Below are positions 7,361 through 15,801 of a DNA stretch of 16,761 nt, piece by piece. The stretch comes from an uncultured Bacteroidales bacterium. Lineage in GTDB: Bacteria > Bacteroidota > Bacteroidia > Bacteroidales > WCHB1-69. The translations under genes were made by a program, and so were the position numbers. Where the stretch lies: positions 1 to 16,761 of the forward strand of contig CALDIA010000141.1 of NCBI GenBank assembly GCA_937901455.1. The letters run 5' to 3'. Position 1 is the first letter of the stretch. The number at the start of each line of letters is the position of its first letter. The notes beneath the pieces were generated by a model that saw nothing but the letters and a program-made list of their open reading frames with translations, was not told the DNA's origin and ran no database searches.

Positions 7361-8992
7361 CTAATCTGTTTCATCCTGTCCTACGGTTTTAATGGTTACA
7401 ACCCAATGGCCTTTTTTCCGTCCTCCTTCGCGACGAAGAAGACCGAGCCTTTGCAAGCGCGTGATATTTGAGATGGTGCCACCTTCGGTAGCCTTGGGAT
7501 TGAAAGCAAGGTATTGCTTGCGGGTAGCATCGGGATGAAGCAAGAAATAAGCAAGGATGTGGATTTGCGATTCCGTTAGCTCAATACAGCTGTCGCACAA
7601 GCTTTTTTGTATGGTCTTTTGTATGGTGTCAAAATCCTTTTGTATGGTATCAAAATCTTTTTGTATGGCCTTTTGTATGGTATCTGTGGCCGTTCCCGAT
7701 TCTGTTGAGGTAGTAGTTGCATTAGAGTCAACCCAAAGTGTGGTCTCAACACGGTCGGGATGCTGCTTCTCGGCAATCGTAGGTGCTTGCCAGTCGTTGT
7801 CTTTCCACCCTTTTATGATTGTGTCAGCACCGCTACCGGCCTTTTCGCCCACCCCTATAAGCACAAACATTTTTTGAAGGATGGGATTGCGGCAGATGCT
7901 ATAGCCTCCAGCGTAGAACTCATCGACCGACACCAGCATGGAACCCGGATTGGAAATGACAATCTTGTTGGAATAGCGGTCGATAGTGATGTTCCCCATC
8001 ATAGTGTAGGAAGCATGGATAAGTGCATTAGCCAGAGCCTCTCTCAAAGCGGTATGGGCTGATGTGTATTCCTGGCGTGTAACGCCATCGGCTGAAAGCA
8101 TGAAAGGTGTCGGCAACGCATGGTATAAACGAGGCAACACTCGACCGAAAAACTGGTAAAGATTGGCTTCCCATGTTCCATCGGGATAGATTCTGTCCGT
8201 CCATCTAATTTCAGGATCAATGCTGAGTCTTTCGCGGTAATCGGGGAAGAACCAAGGCAGGCATTCCTGGTCGGTGATGCTGGCCGTCTTGCCAAACATG
8301 AGAATGCCCGCAACGGTGAAACCTTCTTTCGAGGCGACCCTGTCTTTACGGTAGGCACCAATGTTTTCGAGGAAAGTCTTGTCGTCGACTTCCGACCATG
8401 GATGTCCTTCGTGTCGCGAGTCGTACACCTGCCGATAGTTGCGTAAGGTGGCCATGTCGACGTCGTCCATCGTGTAGTTTCTCAAGATGCGTGCGTCAGC
8501 AGAGCTGCGTAGATGGTTGGCGTCGGAGAACATCTGCCTAACCTCGTCGTCGCCACACACATAATCCCCCTCATGCCTACGGCGATAGGTATGCCCAATG
8601 GGATTGGTGGTCAGATAAACAGGACGAAGATCGTATGCGGCCCTTGGCACCCTAAACACCAACAGGAAAGAACCATCCTGCAAGGTCACGGCTTCCACAT
8701 CGTTTTCAACGAGAAGCGGGACGCTAACACAATTCTTGTTGTGGGCATCGTCCCAAAACTTCTTCCTATAATCCTGAATCTGTCCTTCCGTTAGGCCGTC
8801 GGCGACATAACGGCCATTCGTTTCCTTAACGCCCAAGATAATGACACCCCCATTCGTATTGGCAAAGGCCGAAAAGGTCTCCCAGAAGCTCTTTGGGAAA
8901 CCGCCTTTTGCCGACTTGTATTCCACCGTTTCGTTTTCCTTTGCCAAGGTTTTGATTTCGTTTACGTTCATTTGTGGTTCCCTTCCTTTCAT
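7361..8992 (-). CDS. AlbA_2 / GHKL ATP-binding / winged-helix protein inserted between the two pglX parts
   Basis: The protein has 543 residues. The N-terminal AlbA_2 domain shows ENETVEYK, FSAFANTNGG and VIILGVKE. The middle GHKL-type domain shows EALAN (Glu318, Asn322), ISNPG and a GEKAGSGADTI G-box. A TIQK-repeat linker (about 436-464) precedes a C-terminal winged helix. The ATG at 8992 lies 2 bp after the PglX N-part stop. A second ATG at 8971 (residue 8) is preceded by a good GGAAGG ribosome-binding sequence and matches better where AlbA_2 proteins begin, so translation may start there. The family is usually called RecG-like or a putative transcriptional regulator. No helicase motifs are seen. 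Placement inside the pglX linker suggests a BREX-associated role such as controlling or modulating PglX, but this is inference. Confidence 0.85.
   Translation of the reverse strand: MKGREPQMNVNEIKTLAKENETVEYKSAKGGFPKSFWETFSAFANTNGGVIILGVKETNGRYVADGLTEGQIQDYRKKFWDDAHNKNCVSVPLLVENDVEAVTLQDGSFLLVFRVPRAAYDLRPVYLTTNPIGHTYRRRHEGDYVCGDDEVRQMFSDANHLRSSADARILRNYTMDDVDMATLRNYRQVYDSRHEGHPWSEVDDKTFLENIGAYRKDRVASKEGFTVAGILMFGKTASITDQECLPWFFPDYRERLSIDPEIRWTDRIYPDGTWEANLYQFFGRVLPRLYHALPTPFMLSADGVTRQEYTSAHTALREALANALIHASYTMMGNITIDRYSNKIVISNPGSMLVSVDEFYAGGYSICRNPILQKMFVLIGVGEKAGSGADTIIKGWKDNDWQAPTIAEKQHPDRVETTLWVDSNATTTSTESGTATDTIQKAIQKDFDTIQKDFDTIQKTIQKSLCDSCIELTESQIHILAYFLLHPDATRKQYLAFNPKATEGGTISNITRLQRLGLLRREGGRKKGHWVVTIKTVGQDETD
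7605..7680. repeat. In-frame tandem repeat encoding the TIQK linker
   Basis: TTTTGTATGG occurs five times, at 7605, 7617, 7638, 7659 and 7671, spaced 12, 21, 21 and 12 bp. All spacings are multiples of three, so the frame is kept. The encoded linker alternates TIQK/AIQK with DFDTIQK units, giving variable length between the ATP-binding and winged-helix domains. Similar TTQK-type repeats are known at this position in the family. Confidence 0.75.
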
Positions 8993-8994
8993 TT

Positions 8995-11664
8995 TTATTC
9001 TATCGTTATCTCCCCCTGCTGCAAGATGGTGACTTCCTCCAATGGCACCTCGGGCTGTAGCTCGTCCTCGAGGCCGTAGATCCCGATGAACTGCCGGTTA
9101 AGCTCCTCTTCGTTCTGGTGGAGCTGGCGGAACTTCGCTTCCCATTCCTCTTTGTAGGCCTCCACTGCCGACTCCAAGTCGCTTGCCTTGCCTTCCTTGA
9201 AAACCCTCACCAACTCGTTCTCCTCGAAATCCCACGAGGTCTCGTGGGCATCCCAGTCTTGCTTGCTGATGGTGATGCAATCTTGAACAATAGACTTAGA
9301 ATTTGGAATTAGGCAAATAGGTAGTTTAAACACATCTCCTATTTGACATGCCATTGTTGGATTTATTATTTTTAAAATGCTAGATATTGCTTTTGTGTTC
9401 AAAAAAGCCAATACTGAAAAAATGTCTTTTTCAGGAAAAAGACTCATACCATTGACATCAAACAAAAAGCCTTGAGGGAAATATCTAAAAGCGGAATAAC
9501 TGCCAGAGCCTGTTAAACTCCATGAAATGGCTTCTTTGAAATAAAACGAAGGATTTCTTAATACTGAAATGAAATCTTTCATTTCTTGTCCATCATTTTC
9601 ATAATTTACAACATAGTCTTGGTTTCCATACCATTTCAAACCTGCACCACCTTTTCTATAAGGGAACCATTTTTTTTTCGATGCAATAGCTTCATTAGAA
9701 TCATTTAAATATAAACCAATTTTTCTATAATTTACTTCAAACCACAAACGGAGAAATCTATTGTTGTCACACGTAGCAATTCCTTGTTTTACAGGATAAC
9801 GATTACCAATATGGTCTTTGGACATCAATTGCATCATTTTCTCGCTCACCCAATACCCAATCGGGCATCCAGGGATTTTCTTGAAGTTGGATTGAGGGAT
9901 GGCAAAAGAGTTGCCAGTTTTCAGTTGTTCAGTTGGCAGTTTGAGTGCGGTCAAGAAACGGGCTTCTTTTTGGGCGGAAGGCGCGTAATCCACCAAGCGG
10001 AAATAGCGGCTTTCGGCAGTGGGCTTGGCATTGGTAAGCACAAAAGCCGTGTTTTGCACCACCTCGCCACTCAGCTCGTCGAAGGTGCGAGGCCCAAGGT
10101 GCAACATGCTGTCAATCTGCAAGTCGTCAATTACATGGGTGCGCAGCTTCTCGAAAGAGGAAAGGAACATCCACGACTGCATGTTGATCATGCCATATTT
10201 GGCATTGGGCAAAAGGCGGTCTTCGGCCACCCGCATGAAGACGGCAAAAAGGTCGGCCTTATAGTCCTCGTAGTTGTCCTTCACATACTTGGCCAATTCG
10301 CCATTCATGTTGCCGCTGCCCATGTAGGGCGGGTTCATCACCACGGCTGCGTATTTGTCGGTCAGGGCGCGCACCAAGGGATGGGTCTCGCCTTCCATCG
10401 GTTCTATCTTCATGATGGAGCCGAGGTTGCGGGCTTGCCTCAGAATGGGATAACGCTCGCAAACGGGGTCGTCGGGCTGGGGCATGTCGTGTACGCGGGG
10501 CATCACCTCGCAATCGATGGCCGAGGGGTATTGCCGGCAAGCCTTCAGCATGAGGCTGAAAGTGGCCAACTGGCGGGCGCGGGTGTCGATGTCGACGCCG
10601 GTGAGGTTCTTCTCGAAGATGGCACGGATGGCCTGGCGGCGGCTGAAGCCCTCTTCGATGTAGATGGCATAAAGCACGTCGAAGGCTTCGCCGAGGATGT
10701 GGCCCGAGCCGCAGGAGAGGTCGGCAAAGGTTAGAGTTGAGAGTTGAGTGTTGAGGGTTGAGGGTTGGGAGTTGGGAGTTGGGAGTTGGCTGCCGCCGTC
10801 GGTGGGTTCAACCAAGTAGTGCCACGAGGCTTTGAGGGGGCTGTCGGGGTTGTTGTCCAAGTAGATGCGGCCAAGGGTGTTTTGCACCATGTACTTCACG
10901 ATCCAGTTGGGGGTGAAGATCTGGGTGGCGGCGGGGATGTCGTCGGCCTCGGCCTTGTGGCCGCTCTTGAAGGAGGCAAACACCTCGTCTTTGCGCTCCG
11001 CGATGTAGAACTGGTAGAGCCAGCCGATGAGTTCGGTGGTCTGGTAATCCTCTTGGGTGATGAAGGTGGAGCCGTTGAGCAGGCTCATGAAGCCGTTGGA
11101 GGCGAGGATGTTGGTGGGCAGCAGCAGCTCGGTGAAGTCGTTGAGGGTGCCGAAGCACTTGCAGAGGATGGGCATCGACTGGCAATAGGCCACGATGAGG
11201 ATGGCAAACTGGTCGGTGATGCGGTTGTCGTCGTCGACGACGGCGTTGAGGCGCGCGGCGTCGGAAGCGGTCATTTCGGGACGGATGCCTTCGTGGGCCT
11301 GCTTCACCATGAGCGGGATGCGCACGTCGGGCGACTCGAACTCGAGCACGGGGCTGATGAGTCCGTTGCGCGACAGGATCTGGATGGCCATGAGGCGGTT
11401 GAACCAAGTGTAGGCGCCTTCCTCGCACACTTGGCGGAAGCCGCAGCGGGCGATTTCGTCCTTAAGGCGCATCCACTTCCCATAGAAGGAAACGTCGTAG
11501 ACCTCGCCTTGGAAAAGCGTGCCGTCGGCGGCTTGCATGGGATGGTCGCGCTCGTCGACGGTGCCGTTGTCCTTGAATCCAAGGGCGTTCATCTTGCTTT
11601 TGACGCCCGAGAGCAGCGACTTGCGGGCTTCGGTGGCGAAAGATTTGAGTTGCGTCGTGTTCAT
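8995..11664 (-). CDS. pglX: BREX-1 adenine-specific DNA methyltransferase PglX, N-terminal and catalytic part
   Basis: PglX methylates adenine in a non-palindromic site and marks host DNA as self in type 1 BREX. The 889-residue product starts with the typical PglX opening (MNTTQLKSFATEARKSLL). It carries the SAM-binding motif I as DLSCGSGHIL (315-324) and catalytic motif IV NPPY (about 443-446). The target-recognition region is at about 611-796. It ends at NEEELNRQFIGIYGLEDEL and the EVTILQQGE segment. Full-length type 1 PglX is about 1,150-1,200 residues; the missing end is encoded by 6585-7334 beyond an intervening gene. A heptamer-encoded insertion (residues about 293-312) sits immediately before motif I. 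The gene starts 4 bp after brxC. Motifs are intact, so the catalytic core may work, though the split may require complementation by the second chain. Confidence 0.93.
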   Translation of the reverse strand: MNTTQLKSFATEARKSLLSGVKSKMNALGFKDNGTVDERDHPMQAADGTLFQGEVYDVSFYGKWMRLKDEIARCGFRQVCEEGAYTWFNRLMAIQILSRNGLISPVLEFESPDVRIPLMVKQAHEGIRPEMTASDAARLNAVVDDDNRITDQFAILIVAYCQSMPILCKCFGTLNDFTELLLPTNILASNGFMSLLNGSTFITQEDYQTTELIGWLYQFYIAERKDEVFASFKSGHKAEADDIPAATQIFTPNWIVKYMVQNTLGRIYLDNNPDSPLKASWHYLVEPTDGGSQLPTPNSQPSTLNTQLSTLTFADLSCGSGHILGEAFDVLYAIYIEEGFSRRQAIRAIFEKNLTGVDIDTRARQLATFSLMLKACRQYPSAIDCEVMPRVHDMPQPDDPVCERYPILRQARNLGSIMKIEPMEGETHPLVRALTDKYAAVVMNPPYMGSGNMNGELAKYVKDNYEDYKADLFAVFMRVAEDRLLPNAKYGMINMQSWMFLSSFEKLRTHVIDDLQIDSMLHLGPRTFDELSGEVVQNTAFVLTNAKPTAESRYFRLVDYAPSAQKEARFLTALKLPTEQLKTGNSFAIPQSNFKKIPGCPIGYWVSEKMMQLMSKDHIGNRYPVKQGIATCDNNRFLRLWFEVNYRKIGLYLNDSNEAIASKKKWFPYRKGGAGLKWYGNQDYVVNYENDGQEMKDFISVLRNPSFYFKEAISWSLTGSGSYSAFRYFPQGFLFDVNGMSLFPEKDIFSVLAFLNTKAISSILKIINPTMACQIGDVFKLPICLIPNSKSIVQDCITISKQDWDAHETSWDFEENELVRVFKEGKASDLESAVEAYKEEWEAKFRQLHQNEEELNRQFIGIYGLEDELQPEVPLEEVTILQQGEITIE
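9275..9830 (-). other. AT-rich target-recognition segment of pglX
   Basis: From about 9275 to 9830 the sequence becomes visibly AT-rich, with many A and T runs and AAA/AAT/TTT codons, while both flanks of pglX are GC-richer. The segment encodes residues about 611-796, where the target-recognition domain of PglX is expected. The shift suggests that this specificity module was acquired by recombination. Confidence 0.65.
10731..10786. repeat. Tandem heptamer tract (8 units) inside pglX
   Basis: Eight consecutive 7-bp units with consensus TGRGRGT (three identical TGGGAGT, two identical TGAGGGT, plus variants) run from 10731 to 10786. They encode a Ser/Thr/Pro/Asn/Gln/Leu-rich insert ending just before the codon for Asp315 of methyltransferase motif I. 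Loss or gain of a unit would shift the frame and remove the catalytic domain. Loss or gain of three units would keep it. Confidence 0.85.
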
Positions 11665-11668
11665 GGCG

Positions 11669-14600
11669 TCAGATGATTAGGTCGTTGTTTTCGAGAGCCG
11701 TGAGCATACGCTGCCTCAGTCCCTGCAAATAGTCGTCGATTTCGGAAGCGTTCTTGATGGTGCGAGGATGGCCTTCGGCGAAGCGGCTGAACTTGATGGG
11801 CTTGCGCTTGCCGCTTTCGGCGCGTTCCATGATCGTGTTGACCCACTTGTTGAAAAACTCGGTGGTGTCGATGCTGTTTTTCAGCTTGTCGATGCTCTGC
11901 GAGGCGCAGGCGTTGGCGATGGTGGCGTCGCGCGATGGCAGTATCGTGGCGGCCACTCCGTTGTCGTTGCACAGCTGTTCGAACTGGTCGAAGACCAAGT
12001 TATAGGCTTCCTTCACCTTGCTGGCATACTCCTGACGGATGGCTACAAGTTCCTGATTGAGCTTGTCGCGGAGCTTCTTGTAGGCATTGAGCTTGTCGAA
12101 AGGATGCTCGTCGGTTTCGATGGCTTTGAGGTTGTCGAGGTCGTGCTGGCTTTCTTCTTTGAGGTAGGCGAAGTTATCCTGATTGCTCTTGATGAAGGCG
12201 CAGATGCTGTCGTATTGCGGCTTTTGGTCGGTGGCGAAATCGGTGATTTCGGCACACACGTCGCACAGCGACTTGGCCAGATCCTTGTCGCCGATGACCA
12301 TGTTGAAGAACTTGGTTTCGTCGCGCTCCACCATCCAGTTGTTGAGCATGTCGATATACTGGATCAGGAACTTCGCGAAAGGCGCGTTGCCGACGGCGGT
12401 CAATGTGTTGGTGTTGTTCTTGGCGAGCCTGCCGATGGCGGCTTTGGCCACGTCGAATACCTCGGTGGCTTCCTTCGACTTGAAGGTGGTGCCGCTCTTA
12501 TAGATGACATTCCAAGTGCTGATGAAGTTGTTGACCAACTCGGAGGAAATGACGGCAGCCGCGCGAATGGTCATGTCCTTCGGATTGCCGATGTTGGAGG
12601 CAACGAAGTCGAGTTTCGTGGCACGCTCGCCTTTGGCGTACCAGTCGTAGAGGTGGCGGCGCACCAATTCGTTGACCAAATAGCTTGTGGCCACGGGTGC
12701 CCAGCCAAAGGGAGCCTTGTTGTAGCGCGTTTGGATGTCGGCCAACGAGATGTCGGGTTGGGTCTTGATGAAGTTGTTGAGGATTTGCTCGGCGTCGCCC
12801 ATCGGGGTGTTTTGGTAGAAATTCGGGTCGATGGGTTTCATGACGGCTGAGCGAAGCGAGGCGATGTCCTTGGGGACGGAAGCGCCGGCGGCCTTCTTGG
12901 CGTGGATGTAGTAGTTGGCGAAATGGGTGTCCATGGCGCGACGGTAGCGGTCTTTGCCTTTGGCGCTGCCCAACTCCTTTGAAGAGAGGGCGTTTTGGCC
13001 GGAGAAGACCTTGCAGGTGTCGAGCATGTCTTCAATGCTTTTCTGGATTTTGTCTTGGTAGAGGCGTTTGGCCTGGTCGCGGAACTTGTCGTTGGCCTTG
13101 GCGCGTTGCTCAGAAGCGCCATTGGCCGACTTGACGAGATAGCTCTGCACGCGGCAATACCAACGGAAATCCTTCAGGAAGTCAGACGAGGGGTCGTGAT
13201 AGGCCGGGCTGAGGTAGAACATCAGCGAGTTGCTGTTGTTGCCGAGATAGGTGTCGCCGTCAATCTCAACCGCCGGGTCGATAAGGATGGTGACGAGCAT
13301 GTCCTCGCCATTGCGGGAGAGGAAACGATAGCCGTCAATATCGAGGCTGACCTTAAACGAATTGTTATAGTAGGACTCCTTGTCCTTCAGGCCGAAATAG
13401 GAATAAATCTCGTTGAAGAGTTGGCGGTCAAGCTCATCGATGCCGATTCGCTCGTTGTTGATGAGGTTGGCCACGTTGATTTCGTCCTCGGTATAGAAAT
13501 CGTACAGCTCCAGGTTGTCCTGGTTCTTCGCCTTATACATGATGTTGTTGTCGCAAAGGAAAGAAAGGACATCGGTGATGGCGTTTTTCAGCGTGGCACG
13601 CGCCTCGTTGACGTCGCGCAACATGAGGGTGGTGACGTTTTCGGCAGTGGCCGGAAACAGCAGCTTGTCGGGCGACGACAGGTTGCAGATCATGAACATC
13701 ACATCGACGACGCGCTTGGCGAAATCCTTGTCATTGGGATATTCTTTGGCCATGTCGTCGGCCTTCTGCTTGGCGATGCGGGCGCGAGGCGTGAGGCTTT
13801 CCTTGAACATGGCGTTATAGAACTGGTCGAAGGAAATGAACCGGCCTGTCTCGTCGTTCATGGTGAGCTTGGCGGTGCTGTGGGTGACGTTGATCATGGA
13901 GCGTTCGGTGCCGCGCACCTGCTTGTTCACAAAGTCAAGCGCATCAAACGAGTTGAAGACCTGGATCATCAACTTGAACTGATACGGGATGAAAGGATAA
14001 TAGTCGATGAAGTTCTCCTTTGAGGTGAAGCTGTAATAAGAAGCAGGCAGAGGGAGCATCGTTTCGATGGCTTCCTTGTCGGCTTCGTAGAGCTTGCCCA
14101 GCTCCAGCTCACCTGTGCCATTCTTATCAAGAATACGCTTCTGGGTGATGTAGTCGGCCTTGGTGCCTTCGAGCGACACACGCACCTCGAAGCGGCCCAT
14201 GATTTTGCCGAATTGGTCGGTACCTGAATTGAAGTTACAGGCTTGCGCCAAATCTGACAGGGCTTGCTGGGCGGTGCAAGCAGCCCACACCCTATCGCCA
14301 CAGCGGTTGTGGAACATGGTGACAATCTCCTGAAGCTGTAGGAGCAAGTCGCCTTGGACACCGACAAACTGGCTGACCTCATCGACGAGGAAGAGCAGAC
14401 GGAAGTCGTCGCCTTTGGTCTTGAGGTAGTCGCAGAGGTCGTCGGCGAAGGATTCGACGCTGGTGTTGGTGGCATCGTTCAGGATGAGGTCGCGCTGCAC
14501 CGAGAAGTCGGGGTCAACCTCCTTGGCCTTGCGCAGCACATAGTCGAGGCGGTTAGTGGCCAGACGATACGACTGCTCATCCCAATTGAAGCCCTCGGCT

Positions 14601-15178
14601 TTCAGCAGCTCCTTGAACTGCTCGAACTTGCCTTGCTGTGCCAGGTTCTTTTCGAGGTGCAGGGCAAGCGAGATGTTGTAGCCGTTAAAGCCACAGTGCT
14701 TGTTGAAACGGTTCCAGAAGGCATCGAGGAAAGTGTTGCTGCGGTTGACGCGGATGTTGTTGACCGTGCCGATGTTGAACAGGATGACCTCTACCTCGGC
14801 CTTCTTCAGCCAATGCATCAAGTCGATGACTTGGAAGGCTTGCACTTCGAGGTTGGATTGGATGGGGTCAGCCTCCTTGACTGCGGTCAACAGTCGATTC
14901 ATGGCTTCATCGCCATAGCGCTTATCTAGGCAATAGTTGAGGTATTTCAGGAAGTGCGACTTACCTGAGCCGAAATAACCGTCGATCCAAATGCCGTCGT
15001 GGCTCTTGTCTTTGTTTTTGATGGCCACAAGGATGTTGTAGAGACCTTGTATGATTTCGTCGGTGAAGACATATTCGTTGATTTCGGTCTCAACGGTCTT
15101 GTCGTCGAAACCGTCGGCTGAAACCGCAGGGTTAAGTGGGCGGTCGATGTCCCATTTGTATAGCTCGAACTGTTTCAT
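11669..15178 (-). CDS. brxC: BREX P-loop ATPase BrxC
   Basis: BrxC is the large ATP-binding core protein of type 1 BREX, needed for both methylation and defence. The 1,169-residue length is typical. Near the N-terminus is Walker A GYFGSGKS (67-74) in the context DGIWIDGYFGSGKSHFL. Walker B is LLFLVDE (261-267), followed by the VSQFVG and WAACTAQQAL segments expected in this family. The rest is a long helical region without motifs I can assign. The start at 15178 is 14 bp after brxB and the stop is 4 bp before pglX, consistent with co-transcription. No frameshift or missing key residue is seen. Confidence 0.95.
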   Translation of the reverse strand: MKQFELYKWDIDRPLNPAVSADGFDDKTVETEINEYVFTDEIIQGLYNILVAIKNKDKSHDGIWIDGYFGSGKSHFLKYLNYCLDKRYGDEAMNRLLTAVKEADPIQSNLEVQAFQVIDLMHWLKKAEVEVILFNIGTVNNIRVNRSNTFLDAFWNRFNKHCGFNGYNISLALHLEKNLAQQGKFEQFKELLKAEGFNWDEQSYRLATNRLDYVLRKAKEVDPDFSVQRDLILNDATNTSVESFADDLCDYLKTKGDDFRLLFLVDEVSQFVGVQGDLLLQLQEIVTMFHNRCGDRVWAACTAQQALSDLAQACNFNSGTDQFGKIMGRFEVRVSLEGTKADYITQKRILDKNGTGELELGKLYEADKEAIETMLPLPASYYSFTSKENFIDYYPFIPYQFKLMIQVFNSFDALDFVNKQVRGTERSMINVTHSTAKLTMNDETGRFISFDQFYNAMFKESLTPRARIAKQKADDMAKEYPNDKDFAKRVVDVMFMICNLSSPDKLLFPATAENVTTLMLRDVNEARATLKNAITDVLSFLCDNNIMYKAKNQDNLELYDFYTEDEINVANLINNERIGIDELDRQLFNEIYSYFGLKDKESYYNNSFKVSLDIDGYRFLSRNGEDMLVTILIDPAVEIDGDTYLGNNSNSLMFYLSPAYHDPSSDFLKDFRWYCRVQSYLVKSANGASEQRAKANDKFRDQAKRLYQDKIQKSIEDMLDTCKVFSGQNALSSKELGSAKGKDRYRRAMDTHFANYYIHAKKAAGASVPKDIASLRSAVMKPIDPNFYQNTPMGDAEQILNNFIKTQPDISLADIQTRYNKAPFGWAPVATSYLVNELVRRHLYDWYAKGERATKLDFVASNIGNPKDMTIRAAAVISSELVNNFISTWNVIYKSGTTFKSKEATEVFDVAKAAIGRLAKNNTNTLTAVGNAPFAKFLIQYIDMLNNWMVERDETKFFNMVIGDKDLAKSLCDVCAEITDFATDQKPQYDSICAFIKSNQDNFAYLKEESQHDLDNLKAIETDEHPFDKLNAYKKLRDKLNQELVAIRQEYASKVKEAYNLVFDQFEQLCNDNGVAATILPSRDATIANACASQSIDKLKNSIDTTEFFNKWVNTIMERAESGKRKPIKFSRFAEGHPRTIKNASEIDDYLQGLRQRMLTALENNDLII

Positions 15179-15192
15179 TATGCTGTAGTATT

Positions 15193-15801
15193 TTAATTCA
15201 AGAGTTTGATGGTTCTATAAGGATTGGTTTCGGCGAAACGGTTGAAGAGGCCAAAGTGCTTGTCGCTGCAATTGCCCGGATAGAACATGATGATCTTATA
15301 GGCTTCGGTGTCGTTGTATTTCTCATAGCAATCGAAGAAGACATGGGCGCGGAGATAAGGGAACATGTTGCCAATGCCTGTAAGAAAGACGAAGGGGCGA
15401 CGCTTTGTGTCGGCCTTCGCCTTATGCTCCATGATGCGGTCGTGGATGAACTGATAATACTCGTCGCTGCCAGCTTCCTGCATCAGGCTTTGCGTGACCA
15501 CATTAGGCTCTTTGAGGTCTTGCTGTAGCAGATCTTCGAGAAAGGGAGGCTCGTTGGCGCCAAGACGGATGGACTTCAAGTAATCGCAGAACAAATCGAA
15601 GAGATTCAAGATGAGAATATCGAGGTGTTCGGTCGGGCGGTAAAGGTTTTCCTGATACAGTTTCAGCTGACTATAAATCTCAGCTTCTTGCTGAGGGTCG
15701 TACTGAAACACATAGTAGTTATAGAACAGGTTGGTGGAGGTGTCTTGGAAGTCCTTGTCCTTCAGCTTCTCGTAGAGCTGTTCAATGGTCATGGGTGTCA
15801 T
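15193..15801 (-). CDS. brxB: BREX protein BrxB (DUF1788)
   Basis: BrxB is a small core component of type 1 BREX of the DUF1788 family, without a settled enzymatic role. The 202-residue length fits. The conserved C-terminal half shows FLTGIGNMFPYLRAH and the MFYPGNCSDKHFGLFNR segment, both characteristic of the family. The ATG at 15801 overlaps the brxA stop in an ATGA arrangement, indicating translational coupling. A second Met at residue 4 is an alternative start. BrxC follows after 14 bp. Confidence 0.94.
   Translation of the reverse strand: MTPMTIEQLYEKLKDKDFQDTSTNLFYNYYVFQYDPQQEAEIYSQLKLYQENLYRPTEHLDILILNLFDLFCDYLKSIRLGANEPPFLEDLLQQDLKEPNVVTQSLMQEAGSDEYYQFIHDRIMEHKAKADTKRRPFVFLTGIGNMFPYLRAHVFFDCYEKYNDTEAYKIIMFYPGNCSDKHFGLFNRFAETNPYRTIKLLN

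Noticed and set aside
7361..8992. Transposon or IS interrupting pglX
   Set aside because: The intervening gene encodes no transposase or recombinase, and no terminal inverted repeats were seen; only a 7-bp direct repeat flanks it.
8995..11664. Type IIG restriction-modification enzyme instead of PglX
   Set aside because: There is no nuclease motif at the N-terminus, and the opening sequence, length and brxABC/pglZ/brxL context all fit PglX.
9784..14929. Long plus-strand open frames (9784-10734, 10765-11676, 11768-12850, 12995-14023, 14354-14929)
   Set aside because: They lie entirely antisense to pglX and brxC, have Val/Gly/Asp-rich translations typical of mirrored frames, and show no recognisable domains.
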